Source: Verrucomicrobiota bacterium
Lineage (GTDB): Bacteria > Verrucomicrobiota > Verrucomicrobiia > Limisphaerales > UBA9464
Length of the DNA: 64,000 bases
NCBI GenBank assembly: GCA_017309115.1
Contig: JAFLEF010000038.1
Span: 1 to 64,000, forward strand
Direction: 5' to 3'
The notes below the pieces were generated by a model. That model was not told where the DNA came from. It worked only from the letters and a program-made list of their open reading frames with translations, and searched no databases. Below, in pieces: positions 6,621-16,729 of the stretch. Within the stretch, counting starts at the first letter, position 1. The number at the start of each line of letters is the position of its first letter. The position numbers were made by a program, and so were the translations under genes.

Positions 6621-9350
6621 ATGACCTCAGTCCAGATTCGTCAGTCGTTTCTCGAATTCTTCCGCTCGAAGCAGCACACCCTCGTGCCCAGTTCCAGCCT
6701 GATGCCGGACAGCCCGAACCTGCTCTTCACCAATGCCGGCATGAATCAGTTCGTGCCAATCTTCCTGGGGGAACGGGCGGCCGACGTCTCGAAGTGGGCC
6801 GGAGTAGTGCCCAGCAGCGACACCCGGGCGGCCGACACGCAGAAATGCATCCGGGCCGGCGGCAAACACAACGACTTGGATGACGTTGGGCTCGACACCT
6901 ACCACCACACGTTCTTCGAGATGCTCGGGAACTGGTCCTTCGGTGATTACTTCAAAAAGGAGGCGATCGATTGGGCCTGGGAGCTGGTCATCGACATCTG
7001 GAAGTTCCCGCCGCAACGCCTCTACGCGACGATCTACAATCCCGACAAATCCCTGGGCGACCCCAGCGAACGCGACGAGGAGGCCTGGAGCCTGTGGGCC
7101 GAGAAGTTCCGTTCGGTCGGCCTGGATCCCACCGTCCACATCGTCAACGGCAACAAGAAGGACAATTTCTGGATGATGGGCGACACCGGTCCGTGCGGGC
7201 CGTGCTCCGAATTGCATGTCGACCTCACCCCGGCCGGTGACACTCGCGGTCTGCTGGTCAACAAGGGCACCGCCGAATGCATTGAGATCTGGAACCTGGT
7301 GTTCATCCAGTACAACGCCAATCCCGACAAGTCGTTCACTCCGCTCCCAGCGCAACACGTGGACACCGGAATGGGCTTCGAACGGGTCACCTCCATCATT
7401 CAAGGCACCAAGGGCTTCACCGACTTCGTCAACGCCAAGATCTCCAACTACGAAACGGACATCTTCCGTCCGATCTTTGACGAACTCGAAAAGCTCAGCG
7501 GGAAGAAGTACGGCAGCACGTTGCCGACGGATCCCGCACAGTTGTCCCAACCGGATTCCCAACTGGCGATCGACGTCGCCTTCCGGGTTATCGCGGACCA
7601 TATCCGGACCCTCAGCTTCGCCGTGGCCGATGGCATCCAGCCCGGCAATACCGACCGCAACTACGTCCTCCGCCGGATCCTGCGCCGCGCGGTTCGCTAC
7701 GGCCGCACGCTCGGTTTCCACGAACCGTTCTTCTACAAGTTGGTGGATGTCCTGGCCCGGACGATGGGTGATGTCTTCCCCGAAATCCGCACTCGCCAGC
7801 AGCACGTCAAAGATGTGCTCAAGCTGGAGGAGGAATCGTTCAACCGGACGTTGGACAAGGGCATTGCGTTGTTTGAAGACGAGGTGAAGCGCTCCGGTTC
7901 CGCCTCCCAGATTTCTGCGGAATTCGCCTTCCGGCTTTACGACGAACAGGGCTTCCCGCTGGACCTTACCGAATTGATGGCCCGGGAACGCGGACTGTCG
8001 GTGGACACGAAGGGCTTCAACGCCCTCATGGAACAGCAAAAAGCCCGCGCTCGTGCCGCGCAGAAGAAGACGGTCATCGAGCTGTCCCAGATCGAGACCA
8101 AGGCGGCGACGCGCTTCAGTGGCTACGATCAGCTGACGGTGAACGCCGAGGTTCAGGAAGTCGTGCAGCTCAAGGACAAGACGGTCGTGGTCCTCGACCA
8201 GTCAGTCTGCTACGCCGAAATGGGCGGTCAGGTCGGTGACACCGGGGAACTGACCGGCTCGGGTCAGCTCTGGCGCGTCACCAACACCCAGAAGTCCGGC
8301 CCGACCTGGCTCCACTTTATCGAAGGCGGGGATGCCCCCAACGTGGGTCAGCACGTGACCCTGCAGGTCGATGCCGGCCGCCGCGCCGCCATCCAACGCC
8401 ATCACTCCGTGACCCATTTGCTGCACTGGGCCTTGCATGAAGTGGTGAGCCGCGAGGCTTCCCAGAAGGGTTCCAGCGTCACGCCGGAGAAGCTCACCTT
8501 CGACTTCAACAGCGTTCCCCTGACGCCGGCGCAGGTGGCGGATGTGGAACGGTTGGTGAACGAGCGCATTCTCGAGAACGCTGGGATCAGCTGGACCGAA
8601 GCGCCTTACGCCGATGTGAAGTCCCGCAAGGACATCATGCAGTTCTTCGGCGACAAGTACGGCGACGTGGTGCGCGTGGTGCAGATCGGCGGGGCGGCGA
8701 ATCGGCTCGACGGTTACTCCATGGAACTCTGCGGCGGCACCCACACCCGGGCCACCGGGGAAATTGGGTTGTTCCGGATCGTGGGAGAAAACGCCATTCA
8801 AGCCGGGGTTCGCCGCATTGAAGCGGTCGCGGGCTTGGAAGCCTGGAAGCGAGCAGGCGACGAACTGACGCTGATCAAGTCCCTGGCCAGCAAGGTTGGC
8901 GCGCCGGTGCACGAACTGGAAAAGAAGCTCGAGGCCCTGCTCAGTCATCAGAAGGAACTGGAGAAGGCGCTCAAGGCAGCCCAGCAACGGGAAGCCTCCG
9001 GTCGGGCCAAGGAACTGCTCGCTCGGGCCGAGACCCTCAAGGGCGTGCCGGCCCTGATTCTCAATGTGGGTGACGCCGACGGTGACACCCTTCAGAGCAT
9101 TGCGGACGCACTGAAGAGCCAGTTTCCGGGCGTGATCGTGCTGGGCGGTCAGTCCGGCGGTGCAGTCTCGTTGGTGGCGGCGGTCTCGCCGGAGTTCACG
9201 GCCCGGGTCCAGGCGGGTAAATTGATTCAGCAGATTGCTCCGCTGGTGGGGGGCAAGGGCGGGGGACGTCCGGACAATGCCCGGGGCGGCGGTAAGGATG
9301 CGGGCAAGCTGGACGAGGCGCTAGCGAAGGCCCGGAGTCTGGTGGGGTGA
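6621..9350 (+). CDS. alaS: Alanine--tRNA ligase
   Basis: A 909-residue AlaRS charging tRNA-Ala in the cytoplasm. The class II catalytic core is at residues 1-250 (FFRSKQHTLVPSSSLMP, then LLFTNAGMNQF). The editing domain has the zinc/water-binding RHHSVTHLLHWALHE near residue 595 and SMELCGGTHT near 700. The C-terminal domain ends with the Gly-rich GGKGGGRPDNARGGG, typical of the family. Length fits the bacterial norm (about 870-910). It is followed by pheA with almost no gap. Confidence 0.98.
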   Translation: MTSVQIRQSFLEFFRSKQHTLVPSSSLMPDSPNLLFTNAGMNQFVPIFLGERAADVSKWAGVVPSSDTRAADTQKCIRAGGKHNDLDDVGLDTYHHTFFEMLGNWSFGDYFKKEAIDWAWELVIDIWKFPPQRLYATIYNPDKSLGDPSERDEEAWSLWAEKFRSVGLDPTVHIVNGNKKDNFWMMGDTGPCGPCSELHVDLTPAGDTRGLLVNKGTAECIEIWNLVFIQYNANPDKSFTPLPAQHVDTGMGFERVTSIIQGTKGFTDFVNAKISNYETDIFRPIFDELEKLSGKKYGSTLPTDPAQLSQPDSQLAIDVAFRVIADHIRTLSFAVADGIQPGNTDRNYVLRRILRRAVRYGRTLGFHEPFFYKLVDVLARTMGDVFPEIRTRQQHVKDVLKLEEESFNRTLDKGIALFEDEVKRSGSASQISAEFAFRLYDEQGFPLDLTELMARERGLSVDTKGFNALMEQQKARARAAQKKTVIELSQIETKAATRFSGYDQLTVNAEVQEVVQLKDKTVVVLDQSVCYAEMGGQVGDTGELTGSGQLWRVTNTQKSGPTWLHFIEGGDAPNVGQHVTLQVDAGRRAAIQRHHSVTHLLHWALHEVVSREASQKGSSVTPEKLTFDFNSVPLTPAQVADVERLVNERILENAGISWTEAPYADVKSRKDIMQFFGDKYGDVVRVVQIGGAANRLDGYSMELCGGTHTRATGEIGLFRIVGENAIQAGVRRIEAVAGLEAWKRAGDELTLIKSLASKVGAPVHELEKKLEALLSHQKELEKALKAAQQREASGRAKELLARAETLKGVPALILNVGDADGDTLQSIADALKSQFPGVIVLGGQSGGAVSLVAAVSPEFTARVQAGKLIQQIAPLVGGKGGGRPDNARGGGKDAGKLDEALAKARSLVG

Positions 9351-9445
9351 TGGGGGAAAGTGGTAAACGTTTGCCCCCTCCTCGCCCCGCTCGTCCGTTG
9401 GCGGACGCCGCAACTCTCAACTACCCCTCGGGCGGGGAATTGGGC

Positions 9446-10522
9446 ATGGTCCCGGCGCCCATGAGTCTTCAGGAACACCGGCAAGCCATTGACCGGCTGG
9501 ATGAACAAATCGTGCAGCTGCTCAATGAGCGGACGCGTCATGTGTTGGAAATTGGCCAGATCAAGCTCAAGGCGGGGGAAGAAATCTACGCCCCGCATCG
9601 CGAGCGGGCCGTGCTCCAGCGGGTCGCCCGCAAAAACAAGGGCCCGATCACCAATGACGGACTTCGGGCCATCTACCGGGAAATCATGTCCAGCGCGCTG
9701 TCGCTGGAGAAGACCCTGACCATCGCCTATCTGGGCCCTCAGGCCACGTTTACCCACCAGGCCGCCATCAAACGATTCGGGGCGAGCTTGCGGTACGCAC
9801 CGCAGAAGACCATCGGCGACGTGTTCAGCGAAGTGTCCAAGCATCGGGCCGATTACGGAGTGGTTCCCGTCGAGAATTCCACCGAGGGCGTCGTGACCCA
9901 CACCCTGGACATGTTTGTGGACAGCGATCTCAAGATTGTGGCCCAGGTGGTGTTGCGCATTTCCCATTGTCTGGCGGGCAAGGGTAGCCGGGAGCAGATC
10001 CGTAAGCTCTACGTGCATCCGCAGACCCTCGCGCAGTGCCGGGGCTGGATTCAGCGGAATTTGCCGCACGCCGAGTTGGTCGAAACCAGTTCCAACGCCC
10101 GCAGCGCGGAGCTGGCGGCCAAGGAGAAGTCTGCCGCGGCTCTGTGCGGGGAACTGGCGGCCAGTCAGTACGGTGTGCCGATTCTGGAACACGACTTACA
10201 GGACAACGCGGCCAATGCCACGCGGTTCCTGGTGCTGGGACGTCAATGTGGCCCACCGTCAGGTCAGGACCGAACCAGCGTGATGTTCAGCATTCGCGAT
10301 GAGGTGGGCGCGCTGCACAAGGCCCTGGCGCCGTTCCGACGATTTCGGATCAACATGACCAAAATCGAGTCGCGTCCGAGCAAACGGAAGGCTTGGGAGT
10401 ATTTCTTCTTTGTCGATTGTGACGGTCATGCCGAGCAACCGAAGGTCGCCAAGGCGATCGAACTGCTGGGGCATCATTGCAGTTTTGTGAAGGTCTTGGG
10501 CAGTTACCCCAACGCGGAATAG
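9446..10522 (+). CDS. pheA: Bifunctional chorismate mutase/prephenate dehydratase (P-protein)
   Basis: Phenylalanine biosynthesis enzyme of 358 residues, converting chorismate to prephenate to phenylpyruvate. The AroQ chorismate mutase helices are at residues 5-90 (RQAIDRLDEQIVQLLNERT), prephenate dehydratase at about 95-270 (YLGPQATFTHQAAIKRFG, VVPVENSTEGVV, ATRFLVLG), and a C-terminal ACT regulatory domain at about 275-355 (TSVMFSIRDEVGALHKAL, KIESRPSKRKAWEY). I chose ATG 9446 because GGGG precedes it at good spacing; an upstream ATG at 9347 would overlap the alaS stop and add a non-conserved Pro-rich stretch. Feedback inhibition by phenylalanine through ACT is likely. Confidence 0.95.
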   Translation: MVPAPMSLQEHRQAIDRLDEQIVQLLNERTRHVLEIGQIKLKAGEEIYAPHRERAVLQRVARKNKGPITNDGLRAIYREIMSSALSLEKTLTIAYLGPQATFTHQAAIKRFGASLRYAPQKTIGDVFSEVSKHRADYGVVPVENSTEGVVTHTLDMFVDSDLKIVAQVVLRISHCLAGKGSREQIRKLYVHPQTLAQCRGWIQRNLPHAELVETSSNARSAELAAKEKSAAALCGELAASQYGVPILEHDLQDNAANATRFLVLGRQCGPPSGQDRTSVMFSIRDEVGALHKALAPFRRFRINMTKIESRPSKRKAWEYFFFVDCDGHAEQPKVAKAIELLGHHCSFVKVLGSYPNAE

Positions 10523-10707
10523 GGAGCCAGGGGAAATACCTCGGGGAGAGCCGGGAAAAATCTCAATAGGTCCGCGTGCGCTCTCATGGACGATGAGCGG
10601 CTCGGTGTGTTGACTCTAACCATCGCCCCGATTGCGCCTCAACGGTTCCGCTGATGCGGAGCCGCCGGTCCGGTTGGGGGTTATTCGATTTTTAAATAGT
10701 ACTCCCC

Positions 10708-13700
10708 ATGAAACGTTATCGACCCCTGAGTTGTGCGGGCCTGGACTTTCCCCGGTCCTCCCTCGCGATTGCCGCCTTGTGCGGTTTGGCGGCCCAACCG
10801 GCGCGCGCCGAGTTGTTGGTGAACCTGGATGCCACCACGTTGAGCGAAGGTCCCCTGATGGACTGGCCGAATACGGCCTCGTTGCCGGGTGCCTTCACTT
10901 CTTCGGATTCAGCCAATCCGCCAGTGGTCGCCCGGGTGGCCGGGATGAAGGGCGTGCAACTGACCGGTGCGGCTCACTATCTGGGCCCCGTGGCTCCCAC
11001 GCCGCTAACCGGAGCGGGCGCGCGGACGATTGAGGCCTGGGTGCACAATCCGGAGGGATCGGACTTTGAAACGATTGTGGCCTGGGGACGTCGCGGCGGT
11101 CCGGACAACACCAATAGTGCCTTCAGTCACGGCGTGCATCCGACCTGGGGCGCTTTCGGGGGCTGGGGTGCGGCGGACCTCGACTGGCAGGAGAAGCTCG
11201 CCTTCGGTCGATGGAACTACGTGGTTTACACTTACGACGGCACGACTTCCGCGGCATATGCGGATGGCGAGCTCGCCAATTCGGAGGAAGTTCCGCTGGA
11301 CACTTTCGCCACCGACACCGCCGGCAACGGCCTGCCCTTCCGGGTCGGAGCCGCCAACAATGCCGACGGCACGGTGTTCAACGGTGAGCCGCCGACGTTC
11401 ACCCTGGCGGTTGTTCGCGTTCACGACACCGTGCTCACGGCGGACCAAATCAGGGCGAAGTTCGATTCCGAGAAGTCCACCTTCGGCCTGCTCGATACCG
11501 ACGGCGATCAAATGCCGGATTACTTTGAACGCAGCTATGAGTTCCTGAGCGAGACCGATCCGACGGATGCCGCCAAGGATCAGGATGGCGACGGCCTGAG
11601 CAATCTGCGGGAATTTGAGGTCAAGACGAATCCGGGGAACGCCGACACGGATGGCGATACGGTTTCGGATGGTGCGGAACTGAATCGCCAGTCGGGTGGA
11701 GCGGCGGCGCCGACGGATCCGCTGAAGGCCGACACCGATGCCGACGGAGCCTCGGACGGCGTGGAAACGGGCACGGGCGTATTCGTCAGCGCGACCAATC
11801 TCGGGTCGAACCCCTTGGTTACCGATACCGACGGCGACACCTTCACCGATGGTCAGGAAGCGGCCGCGGGATCGGATCCGAACAATGCGAACAGTGTGCC
11901 TCCGCCGAAGCCGGTGGTGGATCTCAACGCCAAGGATCTGGCGTTGGGCGTGATCACGGCCTGGCCCAGCACGGGCGCCATTGGAGGGACCTTTGCCGCC
12001 AGTGGCACGCCGACCGTGACGGAGACGCAGACCGTGAAGGGAGTCACGCTGAACGGAACTTCCGACTTCCTAACAGGACCCGCGGTGCCGACCTATCTCG
12101 GCGGCAACAACAACCGCACGGTCGAAGCATGGATCTTCAATCCGTCAGCTGCGGACGAAGAAACCATCTTCTCCTGGGGCCGCCGCGGTGGACCGGACGG
12201 CAGCAACGTCTCGTTCAACCACGGATTGAACGCCACCTTCGGCGCTGTCGGCCATTGGGGTGGACCTGATATCGGCTGGAACAATGTCGGACCTTACACC
12301 GGCCGCTGGACCCACGTCGCGTATGTCTGGGACAGCGCGACGCTCACCACCACGGTTTACGCCGATGGCCAGGAAGCGAACACCGAGACTCTGGTGAATC
12401 CGCTGAGCACGCATCTCACCAGTTCCTCGGGATCGGCCTTGCCGTTCCGGGTGGGTTCGCAAAACGAAGCGAACGGCTCCGCCACGACGGGCCTTCGCGG
12501 TTCGATGTCAATTGCGCGGATTCTGGTGCATGACCGAGTGCTCAGTGCGACGGATATTGCGGCCAGTTACACGGCGGGCGCTGGTGACTTCGGCCTGATC
12601 GACTTCGACAACGACGGCCTGCCGACTTGGTTGGAACGTCAAAATCCTTCCTTCCTGAACCCCAATGACGCCTCGGATGCCGCCAAGGATCAGGACACGG
12701 ACGGGCTGACCAATCTGGAAGAGTACCAGAATCAGACGTCGTTGACCGTGGCCGACACGGACGGTGATGGGTTGAACGATGGGGCGGAAGTGAAGCGGAC
12801 GCCGTCGCCGACCAACCCGCTGCGGGCGGATACGGATCAGGACGGATTGACCGACGGCGCAGAGACTGCGACCGATCCGGTGAGCTCCGACACGGACGCC
12901 GACACCTTCCCGGATGGCCAGGAAGTCTTCCACGGATCCAATCCGAACTTGGCCTCGAGCGTGCCCGATCTGACCAAGCCACAGAAGCTGGTGGATCTGG
13001 CGGCGGCGGGTCTGCCGGAGGGGCCGCTCAGTGCCTGGCCGGATACCGGCAAATTGGGCCGGCCGTTTGTGGCGGGAGCCGCGCCTTCAGTGGTCGGTCC
13101 GGTCAACAACATCAAGGCCGTCACGCTCGACGGAACGCAGTATTACGTCGGACCCTCCGCCCCGATTTTCATCGGGGGCGACGCGGGTCGGACGGTGGAT
13201 GCGTGGATCTTCAATCCGTCGGCCAACACCGAAGAGACCATTGTGGCCTGGGGACGCCGCGGTGGCGCTCCGGATGGTTCCAATGCGTCCTATACCCACG
13301 GAACCGAACCGACCTGGGGCGCCATGGGCCAATGGGGTCCGCCGGACACCGGTTGGAATGGCAAGGTCGTTCAGGGAACTTGGACGCACGTGGCCTTCGT
13401 CTATGATCCGGCCAAGGCGGCCACCTTCGTCTATTCAGACGGCGTCGAAGCCAATACCAAGGCCATGCCGGGACCGCTGGCGATCCACAACACCGATACC
13501 TCCGATCGACCGCTGCCGATTCGCGTCGGCGCCCAAAACGGCGCTGGCGGCGCAGTGGACGGTCAGTTCGGAACCCTGAGCATCGCCCGCCTGCGCATCT
13601 ACGACGGCGTCCTGAGTGCGACGGACATCGCCGCGTTGTACGAAGCTGAAAAGGCCACTTACACGGCCATCCCGCTGGAGTTCCTGGCGCCGCAATATGA

Positions 13701-13881
13701 CCGGGCAGCCGATCGGCTCACGCTCTCGTGGACGGCGGCAGGTGCCTCCTACACGCTCGAAGGCGTCAACAGCCTGGATGGAACGTGGGCGCCGGTGGCG
13801 ACGGGTCTGACCACTACTTCCTACGCGGTGGAAGGGGTCTCCACCAAACCGAACACCTTGTATCGGGTTCGTACGCAATGA
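10708..13881 (+). CDS. Secreted triple LamG / thrombospondin type 3 repeat protein
   Basis: A 1057-residue exported protein with a signal peptide ending near QPARAE. Three similar modules of roughly 340 residues follow one another, the first two each ending in calcium-binding TSP3 repeats (DTDGDQMPDYFE, DQDGDGLSNLREFE, DTDGDTVSDGAE). Each LamG-like jelly-roll holds the near-constant AWGRRGGPD or SWGRRGGPD segment, LAFGRWNYVVYTYDG-type strands and PFRVGAAN. The tail (LTLSWTAAGASYTLEG) resembles the fibronectin-like ends common on Verrucomicrobia surface proteins. Probably carbohydrate- or matrix-binding at the surface; substrate unknown. A terminator follows at 13939. Confidence 0.85.
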   Translation: MKRYRPLSCAGLDFPRSSLAIAALCGLAAQPARAELLVNLDATTLSEGPLMDWPNTASLPGAFTSSDSANPPVVARVAGMKGVQLTGAAHYLGPVAPTPLTGAGARTIEAWVHNPEGSDFETIVAWGRRGGPDNTNSAFSHGVHPTWGAFGGWGAADLDWQEKLAFGRWNYVVYTYDGTTSAAYADGELANSEEVPLDTFATDTAGNGLPFRVGAANNADGTVFNGEPPTFTLAVVRVHDTVLTADQIRAKFDSEKSTFGLLDTDGDQMPDYFERSYEFLSETDPTDAAKDQDGDGLSNLREFEVKTNPGNADTDGDTVSDGAELNRQSGGAAAPTDPLKADTDADGASDGVETGTGVFVSATNLGSNPLVTDTDGDTFTDGQEAAAGSDPNNANSVPPPKPVVDLNAKDLALGVITAWPSTGAIGGTFAASGTPTVTETQTVKGVTLNGTSDFLTGPAVPTYLGGNNNRTVEAWIFNPSAADEETIFSWGRRGGPDGSNVSFNHGLNATFGAVGHWGGPDIGWNNVGPYTGRWTHVAYVWDSATLTTTVYADGQEANTETLVNPLSTHLTSSSGSALPFRVGSQNEANGSATTGLRGSMSIARILVHDRVLSATDIAASYTAGAGDFGLIDFDNDGLPTWLERQNPSFLNPNDASDAAKDQDTDGLTNLEEYQNQTSLTVADTDGDGLNDGAEVKRTPSPTNPLRADTDQDGLTDGAETATDPVSSDTDADTFPDGQEVFHGSNPNLASSVPDLTKPQKLVDLAAAGLPEGPLSAWPDTGKLGRPFVAGAAPSVVGPVNNIKAVTLDGTQYYVGPSAPIFIGGDAGRTVDAWIFNPSANTEETIVAWGRRGGAPDGSNASYTHGTEPTWGAMGQWGPPDTGWNGKVVQGTWTHVAFVYDPAKAATFVYSDGVEANTKAMPGPLAIHNTDTSDRPLPIRVGAQNGAGGAVDGQFGTLSIARLRIYDGVLSATDIAALYEAEKATYTAIPLEFLAPQYDRAADRLTLSWTAAGASYTLEGVNSLDGTWAPVATGLTTTSYAVEGVSTKPNTLYRVRTQ

Positions 13882-13938
13882 GCCTTTGGAGCTCGCTTTT
13901 GAAACCAAACTACTCCGGGAACGCATAGGTCCTGTTCC

Positions 13939-13977
13939 GGCCGTCAGAGGCATTGCCTCTGGCGGCCCTTTTCTTTC
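13939..13977 (+). terminator. Rho-independent terminator after the LamG gene
   Basis: A 12-bp stem (GGCCGTCAGAGG pairing with CCTCTGGCGGCC, one G-T) with a 5-base loop is followed by CTTTTCTTTC. It ends transcription of the LamG gene and shows that the next gene must start downstream of it, at 14004. Confidence 0.85.
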
Positions 13978-14003
13978 AATCTTTCCCACAGCTCTCCCCG
14001 CCG

Positions 14004-15488
14004 ATGAAAATTTCCCAAGTGGTCGTACTCGGGGCCGGCAGTGCCGGTCTCATGACAGCGCTGACCCTCAAACGACGGTTGCCTCAACTCCAACTCCGGG
14101 TCGTTCGCAGCAAGGATATTGGCATTATTGGAGTTGGTGAGGGCACCACGGCGGTGTTTCCCCGACACTTCTTCGAGTTTCTGAAGATCAAGCCCCAGTC
14201 GTTTTATCTGGAGGCCAAACCGACCTGGAAGCTGGGCATCCGCTTCCTCTGGGGTCCGACCGACTTCCTCTACACCTTTGCCTACGAGTTCGAGAAGCGG
14301 CAGCCGGAACTCGCCCGCAACAATGGCTTCTACTACGACCCGGCCCAACCGTGGTTCGGGAATGCCTCGGCCTACATGGCTCATGACCGGGTTTTTCCCC
14401 GGACGCCGGAGGGCATGCCGCGGTTTCACAACAACCACGCGTTCCATATCGAGAACGTTCTGTTCGTCGGTTGGTTGGAGAACCGCTGCCGGGAAGAGGG
14501 CATTCAAATCACCGACGCCACGGTGACCGCCGAACCCGGACCACAGGGCGTGGGCGCGCTGATCACCGAGACCGGGGAACGGATTACCGGGGATCTGTAC
14601 ATTGATGCCTCCGGCTTTCGTTCCGAGCTCTTGGGGCAGTTGCTGAAGGAACCCTTCCGCAGCTACACCGACACGTTGTTCTGTGATCGGGCGGTGGTGG
14701 GCGGATGGAAGCGGGCAGCCAACGAACCCATCAAACCCTATACCGTGGTGGAAACCATGAACTGCGGCTGGGCCTGGCAGATCGACCACGAGCATCACAT
14801 CAACCGGGGTTACGTATACTCGTCCTCGTTCCTCAGCGACGACGAGGCCCGGGAGGAGTTCCTGCGCAAAAATCCCAGGGTTCCGGCCGACAAGACCCGG
14901 GTGGTGAAATATCGGTCCGGACGTTATGAACGATCTTGGGTGGGGAACGTGGTGGCGGTCGGAAACTCGGCCGGGTTCGTAGAACCTCTGGAGGCAACCG
15001 CCCTACAGGTGATCTGTGTCGAAGCGAGTACTCTGGCGGATACCCTGGCGGACAGCCTGATGGAGCCACCACCCACGCTGATTCAGCTCTACAACCGCTA
15101 CAACGGCGATCAGTGGGATGACATTCGTAACTTCCTCGCCGTCCACTACCGCTTCAACACCCGGCTGAACACTCCGTTCTGGAAGGCGTGTCAGAACGAC
15201 GTGGCCTTGCACGGAGCGGAACCGATCGTGGACTTTTATCGCGAGAATGGACCGAGTGTGGTGGCCGGAATCACCTTGGTCCACGCCAGCAATTCCTTCC
15301 GTATGGACGGATTCCTGGCGATGCTGGTGGGTCAGCAGGTGCCGCATCAGAAGCCGTATATCATCCCTCCGGCGGAACAGGAGTTTTGGCGCCGCCGACG
15401 GCAACAACTGGTCTTGGATGCCCATCAAGGCATGACCTCCGAGCAGGCGATTTCGGCCCTGCGCCGGCCGGACGTGAGGTGGGGGTGA
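14004..15488 (+). CDS. Flavin-dependent tryptophan halogenase-like protein
   Basis: A 494-residue member of the PrnA/RebH family, which uses FADH2, oxygen and halide to halogenate aromatic substrates. The FAD motif is VVLGAGSAGL at residues 7-16 and the GVGEGTT block at 43-49. Lys76 in PTWKLGIRF aligns with the catalytic lysine of PrnA, and SAGFVEPLEATAL carries the conserved Glu. The halogenase signature WxWxIP is present only as GWAWQID, with Asp for Pro. No partner flavin reductase or biosynthetic cluster is adjacent; an NAD-dependent epimerase follows. Substrate unknown, and the changed motif leaves room for a non-halogenating activity. An upstream ATG at 13953 lies inside the terminator, so ATG 14004 was chosen. 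Confidence 0.8.
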   Translation: MKISQVVVLGAGSAGLMTALTLKRRLPQLQLRVVRSKDIGIIGVGEGTTAVFPRHFFEFLKIKPQSFYLEAKPTWKLGIRFLWGPTDFLYTFAYEFEKRQPELARNNGFYYDPAQPWFGNASAYMAHDRVFPRTPEGMPRFHNNHAFHIENVLFVGWLENRCREEGIQITDATVTAEPGPQGVGALITETGERITGDLYIDASGFRSELLGQLLKEPFRSYTDTLFCDRAVVGGWKRAANEPIKPYTVVETMNCGWAWQIDHEHHINRGYVYSSSFLSDDEAREEFLRKNPRVPADKTRVVKYRSGRYERSWVGNVVAVGNSAGFVEPLEATALQVICVEASTLADTLADSLMEPPPTLIQLYNRYNGDQWDDIRNFLAVHYRFNTRLNTPFWKACQNDVALHGAEPIVDFYRENGPSVVAGITLVHASNSFRMDGFLAMLVGQQVPHQKPYIIPPAEQEFWRRRRQQLVLDAHQGMTSEQAISALRRPDVRWG

Positions 15489-15579
15489 ATTCAGTCAACG
15501 CTGAGACCTCTCCCTACTTTCCCCTCACCTGCCCTGCTCCTTGCTTGCTGCTGGACGGGCAATCGCGAAGCCTCGGCCG

Positions 15580-16314
15580 ATGGCTTCTGTGTTAGTCACG
15601 GGTTCCTCAGGCCGGATCGGGCGGGCAGTGGTCGCGGAACTGACGCGTCGGGGTCACCGCGTCCGCGGATTCGACCGCGTGCCAGGTCCAGCAGGCGCGG
15701 AGTTTGTCGTCGGTTCGCTGACCGACCGAGCCGCGCTGGACCACGCCATGCAGGACATCGACACGTTGATCCATCTGGCGGCGACGCCCGATGATGCGGA
15801 CTTCCTCTCCGAGATTCTGCCCAACAATCTGCTGGGCGTGTATCACGTGCTGGAAAGCGCCCGGCTCGCAGGCGTGAAACGACTGATCTTGGCCAGTTCG
15901 GGTCAAGTGAACTGGTGGCAGCGGGAATCCGGACAGATCCCGGTCCGACCCACGGAGGCAGCGTCGCCGCGCTACTGGTATGCGGCTTCGAAAATGTTTC
16001 TGGAGTCGATCGGTCGGGGGTTCGCCGAGATGCACGGGCTCAGCGTGATCATCGCCCGTCTGGGCTGGTGTCCACGCACGCCAGCCCAGGAGCAGGAAAT
16101 TGCCGAGCAGAATTGGGCGCAAGATGTGTACATTAGTCCCCGGGATTCCGGGCGTTTCTTTGCCTGTGCGGTGGAAGCGCCGGATACTGTCCGCTTTGCA
16201 GTGGTTTTTGGGGCAGGACGCCCAACGCATCAGCTGCAGTTTGATCCGTCGACGGCCCGAACGCTCCTCGGCTTTGAGCCGGAAGACGCCTGGCCGGAGG
16301 GGCTGAGCAGCTGA
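15580..16314 (+). CDS. NAD-dependent epimerase/dehydratase (extended SDR)
   Basis: A 244-residue extended short-chain dehydrogenase. The N-terminal Rossmann motif is VLVTGSSGRIGRAV at residues 4-17 and the catalytic YxxxK is in RYWYAASKMFLE. Overall layout resembles uronate dehydrogenases and small NAD-epimerases acting on sugars. ATG 15580 puts the Rossmann motif at the usual distance from the start. It follows the halogenase-like gene by about 90 bases on the same strand; a functional link is not shown. Confidence 0.85.
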   Translation: MASVLVTGSSGRIGRAVVAELTRRGHRVRGFDRVPGPAGAEFVVGSLTDRAALDHAMQDIDTLIHLAATPDDADFLSEILPNNLLGVYHVLESARLAGVKRLILASSGQVNWWQRESGQIPVRPTEAASPRYWYAASKMFLESIGRGFAEMHGLSVIIARLGWCPRTPAQEQEIAEQNWAQDVYISPRDSGRFFACAVEAPDTVRFAVVFGAGRPTHQLQFDPSTARTLLGFEPEDAWPEGLSS

Positions 16315-16729
16315 GATCTGGGGACGGCGCCAAACCTTGGGCGTTTGTCGCGTGGTGGAGGACCCACCGGCGGCCGGGAAAAAAAGCGGTAGCTCCGCAA
16401 CTCCGCTGCGCGTTGCGAACGCTGTCTATTGCGGTTCAAAAACCGGTCCGTGGTGGTCCGAAAACGCACGGTCCGTCCGGAAGTGGTCCGCAGACGGACC
16501 ACCGGAGCCGGTTGGGCCCGTTCGACAGAATCCATGACCCTAAAAACGGCGGCTTTCGGCCTTCCCTCGTTATCGTGGTTCAATTGGCAAGCCGGCTGCA
16601 GAGGCGGTGGTGGTGGCCTGCGATGGATGTTCCAGGGACGACACGTCGGGGTTGGACAAAGTCCCCTCGCCGTCGCAGGCCGCCCACTTGGACCGTCGAT
16701 TGAACCGGACTCCAAGTTTCCGTAGTGTC
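16315..16729. other. Intergenic region, GGTCCG-rich, one hairpin-family copy
   Basis: No supported gene. A degenerate copy of the variable-core hairpin family lies at 16383-16404. The stretch 16440-16510 is rich in GGTCCG and its complement, able to fold several ways. Nothing else stands out. Confidence 0.5.
16383..16404 (-). repeat. Variable-core hairpin family, degenerate copy
   Basis: On the minus strand it reads GGAGTTGCGG, then AGCTA, then CCGCTTT. This matches the flanks of better copies at 35846-35874, 51648-51676 and 51927-51985, although the stem is only about four pairs here. Confidence 0.4.
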
